This document shows positions 8,299 through 15,990 of a stretch of 32,340 nt of DNA, in pieces (position 1 is the stretch's first letter; each line of letters opens with the position of its first letter). The notes below the pieces were generated by a model. That model was not told the origin of the DNA. It was given only the letters and a program-made list of their open reading frames with translations, and did no database searches. The position numbers were made by a program, and so were the translations under genes. The DNA comes from Pseudomonadota bacterium (GTDB taxonomy: Bacteria > Verrucomicrobiota > Verrucomicrobiia > Limisphaerales > SXTU01), in contig RFSE01000051.1 in assembly GCA_009924135.1 (NCBI GenBank), positions 1 through 32,340 of the forward strand, written 5' to 3'.

Positions 8299-8769
8299 AT
8301 GACAGCACGACGAAGAATTGGTTCGGCGGTCAAACCAACCTTCGACTGGGACTTGTTGGTGTTCGTAATCTCTGGCTCAGCCTTCCTCTTGAAATGCCTG
8401 CCAGTGCTTTTTATTGCGTCTGGCCTGACGTTGCTGGGGCACATCACCATCGGCGTCGTGGCCTTGTATTTCTTCACCCGTATTCTGCCCGTCAGGGCGG
8501 TGGAAATGGATGACGACTGCCTCTACGTGTCAGGGCCTTTCAAGTCGGTCTCCATCTCGCTTCGGATGGTGGCATCGGCTACCGAGCATTGGAATAGGGG
8601 GCGGCCAATCACCGTTGAATTCTTTGAAACGACTCCAGTCGGCAATCAGTTGACCTTTCTCCCCGGCGGTTCTGTTGCGGATTGGTTTGGTCGGATTGGA
8701 GAGGCGCCCCCGCTCGTGACCGAATTTCGGAACCTTGCGAGCCACAATCACGCGGACCGACGTGTGTGA
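8299..8769 (+). CDS. Small membrane protein of unknown function
   Basis: The product has 156 residues. Two adjacent hydrophobic segments (about 20-40 and 44-62) form a hairpin. They are followed by a cytoplasmic-looking beta-rich tail containing V-E-M-D-D-D-C-L-Y-V-S-G-P-F, a pattern seen in small PH-like membrane proteins. The local GC content appears lower than that of the neighbours, which may mean a separate origin. The gene starts 19 bp after the large multidomain gene and could be read from the same transcript. No function can be given. Confidence 0.65.
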   Translation: MTARRRIGSAVKPTFDWDLLVFVISGSAFLLKCLPVLFIASGLTLLGHITIGVVALYFFTRILPVRAVEMDDDCLYVSGPFKSVSISLRMVASATEHWNRGRPITVEFFETTPVGNQLTFLPGGSVADWFGRIGEAPPLVTEFRNLASHNHADRRV

Positions 8770-8789
8770 ACGGATCGCTTGGGTGCAAC

Positions 8790-8819
8790 TTGAATCAACT
8801 TCGCAGCAGCGAATAAAAT
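8790..8819 (+). promoter_or_regulatory. Candidate sigma70-type promoter before the ThuA gene
   Basis: TTGAAT (8790-8795) and TAAAAT (8814-8819) are separated by 18 bp in an AT-rich patch just upstream of the ATG at 8832. The predicted transcript would have almost no leader, so the element would produce a near-leaderless mRNA. No Shine-Dalgarno sequence is seen in front of that ATG, which is compatible. Confidence 0.35.
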
Positions 8820-8831
8820 TAATCGGACCAT

Positions 8832-9584
8832 ATGAAAGCAATCTCACTTCTCTCCGCACTGGCATTACTTTTGACTGCGGCAATCGCCGGTGCCGCAGAG
8901 GTCGCCAAGACCAAAGTGCTCGTCATCACGGGCGGACACGGCTTCGAGAAGGAGGCTTTCTACAGTGTGTATCGGGAAAATCCGGACATCACGTTCACCA
9001 CGGCGGAACATGCCAACGCCCGGACCGGGGCTTCCGCGTACGACCGCGATGATTTGCTGAGTTTCGATGTCGTGGTGCTGTACGACATGCCGAAGGAAAT
9101 CACGGAGGCGCAGAAGGCAAAGTTCCTCGCACTGTTCGACAAGGGCATCGGCCTCGTGGTGCTGCATCACGCGCTCGTATCCTATCAGCACTGGCCGGAA
9201 TACGAGCGCATCATCGGCGGGCGTTACCCGGAGGAGGACGGCAAGGGCGGTAAGGTCACCGAGCAGGTGGGCTACAAACACGGCGAGGACGTGCCGGTGG
9301 TGGTGGTGGCGAAGGATCATTTCATCACCGCTGGACTGAAGGACTTCACCATTCACGACGAAATCTATTGGGGCTTTCGCGTGAGCCCCGACGTGACCCC
9401 GCTCATCACCACAACCCATCCCAAGAGCGGCAAACCACTCGCCTGGACGCGCACCCAGGGCAAGTCACGCATCGTCTATCTCCAACTCGGCCACGACCAT
9501 ACGGCCTTCGAAAACCCGCACTATCGGACGCTTGTTGGCAAGTGCATTCAATGGGTGGGGCCCAATAGTGGAGTCCCGCGTTAG
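8832..9584 (+). CDS. Secreted ThuA-domain protein
   Basis: The product has 250 residues with a clear signal peptide (about 1-21, cleavage after AGAA or IAGA). The rest is one ThuA-like domain with a class I glutamine amidotransferase-like fold: K-V-L-V-I-T-G-G-H-G-F at about 27-37, D-V-V-V-L-Y-D-M-P at about 78-86, G-I-G-L-V-V-L-H-H-A at about 104-113, and the late motif I-V-Y-L-Q-L-G-H-D-H. Family members are linked to trehalose and other sugar utilisation, but the reaction is not settled, and PVC bacteria carry many exported paralogues. It lies downstream of a secreted isomerase/propeller protein, fitting a periplasmic carbohydrate role. No amidotransferase Cys is visible. Confidence 0.9.
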   Translation: MKAISLLSALALLLTAAIAGAAEVAKTKVLVITGGHGFEKEAFYSVYRENPDITFTTAEHANARTGASAYDRDDLLSFDVVVLYDMPKEITEAQKAKFLALFDKGIGLVVLHHALVSYQHWPEYERIIGGRYPEEDGKGGKVTEQVGYKHGEDVPVVVVAKDHFITAGLKDFTIHDEIYWGFRVSPDVTPLITTTHPKSGKPLAWTRTQGKSRIVYLQLGHDHTAFENPHYRTLVGKCIQWVGPNSGVPR

Positions 9585-9634
9585 GTGGACCGGTTTGAGT
9601 TTGGTAAGCGTGGCGAATGGCGGGCGTGTGGAGT

Positions 9635-9815
9635 GCGGTGACTTGTCACTACTTTCCGCAGGCGACTCGTCGCCGTCGAAGTTCGGAGCGTGTTCGAATG
9701 CTGGTGAATGCACTAGCGCGCGCTAGCCCAAACGCAGTTCGCCAAACGTGAGTCTCCAGCCCTTGACGGCGACAAGTCGCCTGCGGAAAGCGGCGAGAAC
9801 TCGCCGCTTTCCGCA
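9635..9815. repeat. Palindromic repeat between convergent genes
   Basis: Arms at 9635-9677 and 9765-9807 are inverted copies matching at 36 of 43 positions. Each carries CTTTCCGCAGGCGACT-type sequence. Nested in the right arm is a perfect 16-bp stem with a 2-nt loop (TGCGGAAAGCGGCGAG at 9782-9797 and its complement at 9800-9815). The element fills the 251-bp gap between the ends of the ThuA gene and the oppositely oriented response regulator gene. The strong hairpin could stop transcription from both sides, although it lacks a T tract. Confidence 0.75.
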
Positions 9816-9835
9816 GCTCGACAGGCCATCTCAGT

Positions 9836-10264
9836 TCACGCCACCTTCTGCCGCCAGGCCGCCGGCACCTTGGGCTGGCGCGTGGGTTCCAGCTTCAGAT
9901 GGGTTCGGATGCAGGTGACGAAGGAGTTTAGTTTCAGGGGCTTTTCCAGGAAGTCTGACGCACCGAGGCGTTGGGCTTCCTTCCGGTTCGCCGGGCTCGC
10001 ATCACCGGTGATAAAGATGAAGGGGATTTGGTGGAAGGCCGGATTGGTGGCCAGTTCGGTCACCACATCCAGCCCGCTCATCCCGGGAAGGTTGATGTCC
10101 AGCACCATCAGGTCGAATGGCTCTACGGTCAGGATGGACAATGCTTCCTCACCCGTGCCGCAAAGCTCGACCGCGATGTCCTGCCGGTTCAGGGCGAACT
10201 GAATGGTGCGGGCCATGGTTGGCTCGTCTTCAATCAAAAGGACACGGGCGAGGGGCTTGGACAT
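9836..10264 (-). CDS. Stand-alone response regulator (receiver domain only)
   Basis: The product has 142 residues, almost entirely a CheY-like receiver domain. The acidic pair is Glu12/Asp13 with Glu14 following, the phospho-acceptor is Asp56 (V-L-D-I-N-L-P-G), the switch Thr is Thr86 (F-I-T-G-D) and the conserved Lys is Lys108 (E-K-P-L). There is no DNA-binding or enzymatic output domain, so signalling must go through a protein partner. No histidine kinase lies within the window. The start ATG at 10264 gives a normal N-terminus with the first strand at residues 7-11. The gene is transcribed against its left neighbour, and a large non-coding gap lies upstream of it. Confidence 0.93.
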   Translation of the reverse strand: MSKPLARVLLIEDEPTMARTIQFALNRQDIAVELCGTGEEALSILTVEPFDLMVLDINLPGMSGLDVVTELATNPAFHQIPFIFITGDASPANRKEAQRLGASDFLEKPLKLNSFVTCIRTHLKLEPTRQPKVPAAWRQKVA

Positions 10265-10610
10265 GCTAATAATTGGGCTGGGCAGTCGCGCTTAGGCGTG
10301 AGCCGGGAGCGGGAACATCAAGGCCCCGGCTGTCAACCAGGCGGACTGTCCGACAGAACATGGCGGCAATTTTGCTGCCGGCTTTTCAGATTGGTAGCTT
10401 TTTTCGCGCGCGAGTGGAGAAGTACGCAGCTCAAGGCGAGTGCAACTGGGCGATGGAGCGTAGGCTGGCCGCTGCGCACGGTCTCAACCGTTTGTCCCTG
10501 CCGGAGCCGAGCAATCGTGACTTTTCCACCGCAGGCTTCACCCGCGCTATGCCCTTCAAACCCTCCGGGTTAGAGGTTGCGTCTTCTGGCCTAAGCGGAC
10601 CGATTCATTA
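10265..10610. other. Gap without a recognisable gene
   Basis: This stretch separates the divergent response regulator and transketolase genes, and it must hold the promoter of the response regulator. I find no convincing gene. The available open frames have no family resemblance and start inside low-information sequence. An AT-rich CTAATAATT patch at 10266-10274, close to the regulator start, may be part of its promoter. Confidence 0.4.
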
Positions 10611-10769
10611 GCCACGGATAAAACACGGACGGAACACGGATGGGGACGAGCTGAGCACGGGTTCTGTCGCAGTTGCCTGCCTGGACCAAACGGTGCGGGT
10701 CAACCAACGGGGCCAGGCGGCCCCGGCACCGTTGGCTCCGTGTTTAATCCGTGTTCCATCCGTGGCTCG
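10611..10769. repeat. ACACGGAT-type inverted repeat element, copy 2
   Basis: The left end GCCACGGATAAAACACGGAC and the right end (10739-10769, CCGTGTTTAATCCGTGTTCC and following bases) are inverted copies of each other. They match the ends of the element at 1189-1337. The core is about 100 bp and shares a GGGTCAACCAACGGGGC-like stretch with copy 1 (GCGTTCAACCACCGGGC). It sits about 90 bp upstream of the transketolase start, so it may affect transcription of the glycan locus. Confidence 0.75.
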
Positions 10770-10855
10770 ACTGCTTCGCCCCGGCTACGGTCACTTCCTG
10801 ACTTCCCCTCGCGCCCGCGCTCCGGTATGTATCCCGCGCCAATCGTTTTGGCCTG

Positions 10856-11680
10856 ATGGAACAACGTGCACAACTTGACGCCCGCGGTCGCGATCACCGC
10901 CGCCTGATCCTGCAAATGCTGGTGGGCAGCGGACGTGGCCATGTCGGCGCGGCGCTTTCCGTGATGGAGATCTGCCGCGTCCTCTACGACGACATTCTCC
11001 GCGTGGACCCGAAAAACCCGCAGTGGGCGGACCGCGACCGGTTCATTTTCAGCAAGGGCCATGGGTGCCTAGCGCTGTACGTGATGCTGGCGGAGAAGGG
11101 TTTTTTCCCGAAGGAAGAACTGATGCGCTCGTGCCATTTTGGCTCGATGCTCGGCGGGCATCCCGAGTCGCGCAAGACGCCGGGCGTGGAGGCCAGCACC
11201 GGGGCGTTGGGGCATGGATTGTCCATCGGGGTCGGCTGTGCGCTGGCGGCGCGGATCGATAAGAAGTCGTGGCGCACGTTTGTGCTGATCGGCGACGGCG
11301 AATCGAACGAGGGCAGCGTGTGGGAGGCCGCCTTGAGCGCGGGCAAGCACCGGCTGGCCAGCCTCACGGTGCTCGTTGACTACAACAAGTTTCAATCCTA
11401 CGGCCCCAGCAAGGACATCCAGGATCTGGAGCCTTTCGCGGACAAGTGGCGGAGTTTCGGCTTTGCCGTACGCGAGGTGGACGGGCATGACGTGCCGGCC
11501 TTGGGCGAGGCCCTGCGGGCGACGCCGTTCGATGCGGCCAAGCCCAGCGTGCTGATCTGCCACACGGTGAAGGGCAAGGGGTTCAAGACCACCGAACACA
11601 ACGCCGACTGGCATCACAAGGCCAAGGTGAAACCGGAAGAACTCGCCGCCCTGCTGGCGGAACTGGAGGCCAGCGCGTGA
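10856..11680 (+). CDS. Transketolase-like protein, N-terminal (TPP-binding) subunit
   Basis: The product has 274 residues, equivalent to the first third of a full transketolase. Landmarks are G-H-V-G-A-A-L-S (28-35), S-K-G-H-G (66-70), G-H-P-E (101-104), A-L-G-H-G-L-S (118-124) and the thiamine diphosphate/metal motif G-D-G-E-S-N-E-G (146-153) ending in V-D-Y-N-K. Its stop overlaps the start of the C-terminal subunit gene, so the two are translationally coupled halves of one enzyme. Split transketolases of this type often lie in surface-glycan or secondary sugar clusters, where they may move a two-carbon unit on a modified sugar instead of serving the pentose phosphate route. That reading is supported only by the neighbouring genes. 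Confidence 0.93.
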   Translation: MEQRAQLDARGRDHRRLILQMLVGSGRGHVGAALSVMEICRVLYDDILRVDPKNPQWADRDRFIFSKGHGCLALYVMLAEKGFFPKEELMRSCHFGSMLGGHPESRKTPGVEASTGALGHGLSIGVGCALAARIDKKSWRTFVLIGDGESNEGSVWEAALSAGKHRLASLTVLVDYNKFQSYGPSKDIQDLEPFADKWRSFGFAVREVDGHDVPALGEALRATPFDAAKPSVLICHTVKGKGFKTTEHNADWHHKAKVKPEELAALLAELEASA

Positions 11681-12600
11681 GAAAGGCCTGTCTCCTCGCC
11701 GTCCACGACCTTGCCAAGCGCGACCCGCGCGTGGTGTTCGTCGGCTCGGACATCACCAAGCAGAACCTCGAGAAGTTCGCGGCGGAATTTCCCGACCGTT
11801 ACCTCATGGAGGGCATTTACGAGCAGCACATCATCGGCATGTGCGCGGGGCTCGCGATGTCCGGCAAGATTCCCTACCTCAACACCATCGCGACCTTCAT
11901 CACACGCCGGTGTTACGAGCAGGTGTTGATCGACCTGTGCCTGCACGAGCTGCCGGTGCGGTTGCTCGGCAGCGGCGGCGGGACGGTCTATGCGCCGCTC
12001 GGTCCCACGCATCTGGCGAACGAGGACATCGCCATCATGCGGGCGATTCCCAACATGACGATCATCGCGCCGTGCGACGCGGACGAGATGAAGCGCGTGA
12101 TGATGCAGACGCTGGACTGGCATGGGCCGATCTACATCCGAATCGCCAAAGGCGGGGACAAGGTGGTGTCGTCGGACGCGCGCGGTTTCAAGATCGGCGA
12201 AGCGATTCCGATGCGCGAGGGCAAGGACGTATTGCTCGTCAGCACGGGCATCACCACCCAGATCGCCCTGGAGGCTGCGGACTTGCTGTCAAAAGACGGA
12301 CTCACCGTGACCGTCCTGCACTTCCATACGCTGAAGCCTTTCGATCAGGCACGCTTGCTGCACTACGCCGCGCAGGCGCGGGCCGTGCTGACCACCGAGG
12401 AACACACGCTCATGGGCGGATTGGGCAGCGCGGTGGCGGAGACCTTGATGGACGCGGGGCAAGGCGGAGTGCCGTTCGCGCGGCTGGGCTTCCCGGATGT
12501 CTTCACCGAAGAGCTGGGCTCGCAGGCGGAGATCATGGGCAAGTACGGTTTGACCAGTGCGAATCTCGCGGCGAAGGCGAAGGGTCTGCTGAAGGCATGA
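11677..12600 (+). CDS. Transketolase-like protein, C-terminal subunit
   Basis: The product has 307 residues and starts at a GTG overlapping the previous stop by 4 bp (GTGA). It contains the pyrimidine-binding domain with Glu49 in M-E-G-I-Y-E-Q, the position of the Glu that activates thiamine diphosphate, and a C-terminal transketolase domain from about residue 185 (V-L-L-V-S-T-G-I-T-T-Q-I-A-L-E-A). The order matches DXS-like and E1-like split enzymes, but the L-G-P-T-H-L-A-N-E-D-I-A region (about 108-119) is transketolase-like. It must pair with the product of the upstream gene. The acceptor and donor sugars are unknown. Confidence 0.93.
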   Translation: MRKACLLAVHDLAKRDPRVVFVGSDITKQNLEKFAAEFPDRYLMEGIYEQHIIGMCAGLAMSGKIPYLNTIATFITRRCYEQVLIDLCLHELPVRLLGSGGGTVYAPLGPTHLANEDIAIMRAIPNMTIIAPCDADEMKRVMMQTLDWHGPIYIRIAKGGDKVVSSDARGFKIGEAIPMREGKDVLLVSTGITTQIALEAADLLSKDGLTVTVLHFHTLKPFDQARLLHYAAQARAVLTTEEHTLMGGLGSAVAETLMDAGQGGVPFARLGFPDVFTEELGSQAEIMGKYGLTSANLAAKAKGLLKA

Positions 12601-12631
12601 GCGAACGCGCTTCTACTCCGGACGCCGCCCC

Positions 12632-12784
12632 CTCACCCCGGCCCTCTCCCCCGATGGGGGCGAGGGAGAAGAAGGTGTGCTGTGCGTTGGACGTGCTTCG
12701 TGAGGACGTACGGCTGGATGGGTTGCGTACAAATTTTCAAACGCGAGTCCCCTCGCCCCCATCGAGGGAGAGGGCTAGGGTGAG
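12632..12784. repeat. Palindromic repeat, CTCACCC...CCCTCTCC family
   Basis: A 35-bp arm (12632-12666) and its inverted copy (12750-12784) match at about 32 positions. Each arm contains a smaller GCCCTCTCC...GGGCGAGGG hairpin. Related sequence recurs at 13866-14002. It lies just after the transketolase pair and before a second, unrelated palindromic element. Similar CCCTCACCCTAACCCTCTCC repeats are scattered in many high-GC Gram-negative genomes. Confidence 0.7.
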
Positions 12785-12830
12785 AGGGCGGGGGCGTACG
12801 AATTCAACGCGCGTTGTTGCCGTCGTTTCT

Positions 12831-12986
12831 CCTCTCATTAGCACCCGGCTTCAGCCGGGTGTCATGGGCGGCCAAAAACTGGAAACCGTTTCAACGGTTT
12901 CCTCGCCAACCCCGGGAAAACCGTTGAAACGGTTCGACCTCTCGGCGTTCGGTGCCACCCGGCTAAAGCCGGGTGCTAATGAGAGG
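12831..12986. repeat. Nested palindromic repeat with perfect 20-bp terminal arms
   Basis: CCTCTCATTAGCACCCGGCT at 12831-12850 is matched exactly by its reverse complement at 12967-12986. Inside, each end also folds on itself (CACCCGGCTTCAGCCGGGTG at 12842-12861; CACCCGGCTAAAGCCGGGTG at 12956-12975). A second inner pair of hairpins is built on AACCGTTTCAACGGTT and AACCGTTGAAACGGTT. The 156-bp unit has the structure of a miniature folded element. No target-site duplication is obvious. With the preceding repeat it fills the 467-bp gap before the methyltransferase gene. Confidence 0.85.
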
Positions 12987-13067
12987 GGGAAACCTCTGTC
13001 CGCGTTTCCTCGTTGCCGTACTTCCGTCTTTTCACTCCACCAAACCAGCCTGACACATTCCTGACTT

Positions 13068-13730
13068 ATGGGCCAACTGATGAACTTCTTCACGCCGCTG
13101 CACAAGCGGACGTCGCGCAAATACATCGACCGCATGGTGGATGACAAGGTCGCCTGCATGCTCAAGGCGAAGGAGTACGAGTTCGACTACTGGGACGGCG
13201 ACCGCCGCTTCGGCTACGGCGGGTACAAGTACGACGGCCGCTGGAAGGCCGTCGCCGAGCAGATGATCGCCACCTACGGACTCAAGGCAGATGCGAAGAT
13301 TCTGGATGTGGGCTGCGGTAAGGCGCATCTGCTTTACGAGTTGCAACAGTTGCTCCCGAACGCCGAACTGGTGGGCTTCGACATCTCCAAACACGGCATC
13401 GCCACCGCCCCGGAGCCGGTGCGGCCGAAGCTCATGCGCTATCGGGCGCAGGACGCCTTGCCGTGGGGCGACAAGCACTTCGACCTCGTGATCTCGCTGG
13501 GCTGCCTGCACAACCTGCGCATCTTCGAGCTGAAGACGGCGCTGGCCGAAGTCGAGCGCGTGGGCAAGCGCGGTTACGTGATGCTGGAGAGCTATCGCAA
13601 CGAACAGGAGCTGTTCAACCTCCAATGCTGGGCGTTGACCGCCGAGTCGTTCTTCGACACCGCCGAGTGGATCTGGCTCTACAACCACTTCGGTTTCACT
13701 GGCGATTACGAGTTTATCTACTTCGAGTGA
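13068..13730 (+). CDS. Class I SAM-dependent methyltransferase
   Basis: The product has 220 residues. Motif I is I-L-D-V-G-C-G-K-A-H (78-87), followed by the acidic end of strand 2 at V-G-F-D-I-S and the post-core strand F-D-L-V-I-S-L-G-C-L-H. The N-terminal 60 residues are basic and aromatic (Y-E-F-D-Y-W-D-G-D) and are not part of the core fold. They may bind the acceptor. The substrate is unknown. The setting between a split transketolase and a sugar dehydrogenase/reductase operon points to a sugar or glycan intermediate. It is separated from both by repeat-filled gaps, so it may have its own promoter. Confidence 0.88.
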   Translation: MGQLMNFFTPLHKRTSRKYIDRMVDDKVACMLKAKEYEFDYWDGDRRFGYGGYKYDGRWKAVAEQMIATYGLKADAKILDVGCGKAHLLYELQQLLPNAELVGFDISKHGIATAPEPVRPKLMRYRAQDALPWGDKHFDLVISLGCLHNLRIFELKTALAEVERVGKRGYVMLESYRNEQELFNLQCWALTAESFFDTAEWIWLYNHFGFTGDYEFIYFE

Positions 13731-13865
13731 GCGAGGGGCTGACAACTCGGAACTGCGTTAACGGGGTGATGGTTGGGAAGGGCCGTGATTCCCGTTCGCT
13801 GGACGACGCGCAGGTAATTGCCTCGGATGCATTCTTTGCGTCTCACGCACCCGGCTTCGTCCCAC

Positions 13866-14002
13866 CCCTCACCCTAACCCTCTCCCCGTTGAGGGGAGAA
13901 GGAATAGCTCAGCATGGTTTCCTACGCACTGCGTCACCGGCTCTGCTCCTGCACTGGATGCGTTTCTCCCTCTTCCAGCGGCCCCGGGCAGGGGTGAAGG
14001 AG
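13866..14002. repeat. Diverged copy of the CTCACCC-type palindromic repeat
   Basis: The left arm (13866-13902) contains CCTCACCCTAACCCTCTCCC followed by a short GTTGAGGGGAG hairpin side. The right part (13962-14002) has the degraded inverse, CTCCCTCTTCC...GGGGTGAAGGAG. It belongs to the same family as the element at 12632-12784 and accounts for most of the 330-bp gap 13731-14060, in which I see no gene. Confidence 0.55.
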
Positions 14003-14060
14003 AACGGCTTCGAAGTCGGTAAACCATTTTTCGCATTTTAACTGTTCCCATCCTACTCGC

Positions 14061-15119
14061 ATGAAATTCCGTGCCGCCATTCTGACCGAACTTAAACAGC
14101 CCCTTGTCATCGAAGAGATCGAATCCGGCCCACTGCGGTTCGGGCAGGTGCTGGTGAAAATCCATTGCAGCGGCATCTGCGGGGCGCAGATCAACGAGAT
14201 CGAGGGTGCAAAGGGACCGGACAAATTCCTCCCGCATCTGCTGGGCCACGAAGCCACGGCCACGGTGCAGGAAGTCGGCGAGGGCGTGGCCAGTGTGAAG
14301 CCCGGCGACCGCGTCGTCTGCCACTGGCGCAAGGGTGCGGGGTTGCAGGGACCGGTGGCGGCTTACACTTCCGCGCGCTTTCCCAAGATCAACTCCGGCT
14401 GGGTCACGACCTTCAGCGAGTATTCCGTCGTCTCCGAGAACCGCGTCACGCGCATTCCGCCGGACTTCGATGCGGAGGCCGGTGCGCTGTTCGGCTGCGC
14501 GGTTACGACGGCGATGGGCGTGCTGAACAACAACGCGAAGCTGGGCATCGGTGAGAGCATCGTGATCCTCGGCACGGGCGGCGTGGGGTTGAACCTCGTG
14601 CAGTTCGCCGCGATGGTGGGCGCGCATCCGATCATCGGTGTGGACTTGCACGACCACAAACTGGAGCTGGCCGGGAAGATGGGAGCCACGCACACGATCA
14701 ATGGGCGCGGGGCAAATCTCATCGAGGAAGTCCGCAAGATCGTCGGAGCGGCGGGTGCGGACGTGGTGATTGAGAACACGGGCATCGCGGATCTCATCGA
14801 GCAAGCTTACGAAATGACGGCGGCGCAGGGCCGGGTGATCTTGGTCGGCGTGCCGACGAAGAGCGCGCGGCATCCGAGCTTCTACACGTTGCCCCTCCAC
14901 TTCAAAAAAGTGCTGACCGGCTCCGAGGGTGGCGACTGCCGGCCCGACGTGGACATCCCGAAGCTCGTGCGTCTGTGCCAGGCCGGGAAGCTCAAATTCG
15001 ACGGGCTCGTGAGCAAGCGCTACCGCCTAGACGACATCAACGAAGCCATCTCCGATCTCAAGCAAGGCCGGGCGGCGGGTCGCTGCATCGTGTGGATGGA
15101 TGAACCGCCGGCGGCATGA
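14061..15119 (+). CDS. Zinc-type medium-chain dehydrogenase/reductase
   Basis: The product has 352 residues. The GroES-like catalytic half carries Cys40 (S-G-I-C-G-A-Q), His63 and Glu64 (L-G-H-E), the usual catalytic zinc positions. The position after Cys is G-A-Q instead of the common G-T-D or H-T-D. The cysteine-rich structural zinc loop is missing: around residues 87-112 there is no CxxCxxC. The Rossmann half starts at G-T-G-G-V-G (171-176) and has an acidic residue after strand 2 (G-V-D-L-H-D), which suggests NAD. It should oxidise or reduce an alcohol or ketone on a sugar. It is the first gene of a seven-gene operon and overlaps the next gene by 4 bp. Confidence 0.9.
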   Translation: MKFRAAILTELKQPLVIEEIESGPLRFGQVLVKIHCSGICGAQINEIEGAKGPDKFLPHLLGHEATATVQEVGEGVASVKPGDRVVCHWRKGAGLQGPVAAYTSARFPKINSGWVTTFSEYSVVSENRVTRIPPDFDAEAGALFGCAVTTAMGVLNNNAKLGIGESIVILGTGGVGLNLVQFAAMVGAHPIIGVDLHDHKLELAGKMGATHTINGRGANLIEEVRKIVGAAGADVVIENTGIADLIEQAYEMTAAQGRVILVGVPTKSARHPSFYTLPLHFKKVLTGSEGGDCRPDVDIPKLVRLCQAGKLKFDGLVSKRYRLDDINEAISDLKQGRAAGRCIVWMDEPPAA

Positions 15120-15988
15120 GCGCGGCGGGCCAACCCGGCGGTACCGTGCTGGTGGTCGGGGCCGACGGCCTGGTCGGGAGCGCGTTGTTCCGGGCGTTCA
15201 GCGTGCACGGCCCGGTGCTGGGGACCTCGCGGCGGGCGGGCTCGGAGTTCCTGCCTCTGGATTTGGCGGAGCCGCCGGGGAAGTGGCCTTCATTGCCATC
15301 TGTTTCGGTGGCTTATCTCTGCGCGGCGGTCACGGCCTTGCGGCAGTGCCGTGAACACCCGGTCGAATCACGGCAGGTAAACCTCACGCATACCGTAACG
15401 CTCGCCGGGCGACTGGTGGCACAGGGGACGCGGGTGGTATTCTTTTCCACAGGACTTGTGTTTGATGGCACGCAATCGTTTTGGCCGGAATCCGCACCGC
15501 TGAATCCGCAGTGCGAATACGGCCGGCAGAAGGCCGAGGCGGAACGGCAGATTCTGGCGGTGGGTGAAAGCGCAGCGGTCGTGCGGTTGGCGAAAGTGGT
15601 CGCGCCGGGCATGCCGTTGTTTCGCCGGTGGGTGGAGGATTTGCGCGCCGGGAAGGTTATTCGTCCGTTTGCGGATTACGTGATGTCGCCGATCACGTTG
15701 AGTTTTGTGGCGGAGGCGATGCAGGCCCTGGCTGCGGGTTGGGGTTCCGGCGTCTGGCACTTGGGTGCGGATGCGGACGTGAGTTACGCCGCGGCCGCGA
15801 GCCGGCTGGCCGCGCGGTTGGGCGTGAGCCCGGGACTGGTGCAGCCGACGACCAGCCAGGCGGCGGGTGCGGACTTGGAATTCCTGCCGCGCCACAGCAC
15901 GCTGGGCACGGCCCGCCTGCGGACGGAACTGGGTTTGATCACGCCTTCCGCGGCGGCGGCGTTGGATGACTGTTTTGCCTCTATTTGA
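15116..15988 (+). CDS. SDR-family reductase, RmlD-like
   Basis: The product has 290 residues. The nucleotide-binding motif is G-A-D-G-L-V-G (15-21). The catalytic set is S-T at 111-112 (V-F-F-S-T-G-L-V-F-D-G) and Tyr135...Lys139 (E-Y-G-R-Q-K). The S-T-x-x-V-F-D-G pattern and the following P-L-N-P-x-x-x-Y-G motif are typical of dTDP-4-dehydrorhamnose reductases and related sugar nucleotide reductases. The C-terminal part (160-290) should form the substrate lobe. It probably reduces a keto group on a nucleotide sugar or a related intermediate. Other rml genes are absent from the window, so true rhamnose synthesis is not implied. Start ATG overlaps the previous stop (ATGA). Confidence 0.88.
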   Translation: MSAAGQPGGTVLVVGADGLVGSALFRAFSVHGPVLGTSRRAGSEFLPLDLAEPPGKWPSLPSVSVAYLCAAVTALRQCREHPVESRQVNLTHTVTLAGRLVAQGTRVVFFSTGLVFDGTQSFWPESAPLNPQCEYGRQKAEAERQILAVGESAAVVRLAKVVAPGMPLFRRWVEDLRAGKVIRPFADYVMSPITLSFVAEAMQALAAGWGSGVWHLGADADVSYAAAASRLAARLGVSPGLVQPTTSQAAGADLEFLPRHSTLGTARLRTELGLITPSAAAALDDCFASI

Positions 15989-15990
15989 AC

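Noticed and set aside
10273-10611. A 112-codon frame in the gap before the transketolase genes
   Set aside because: It has no family resemblance, no ribosome-binding site and no coding-like composition, and it ends at the edge of the repeat element.
12632-12986. A CRISPR array
   Set aside because: The repeats are inverted, not direct, with no regular spacers, and no cas genes are present.
11841-13064. A 407-codon frame overlapping the transketolase C-terminal gene
   Set aside because: It is the second reading frame of a recognisable transketolase gene and continues into intergenic repeats. Its product is Arg/Gly/Ala-rich without motifs.
15116-15988. Evidence for a rhamnose synthesis cluster
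   Set aside because: Only one RmlD-like reductase is present. RmlA, RmlB and RmlC are absent, and the neighbouring genes point to a different sugar.
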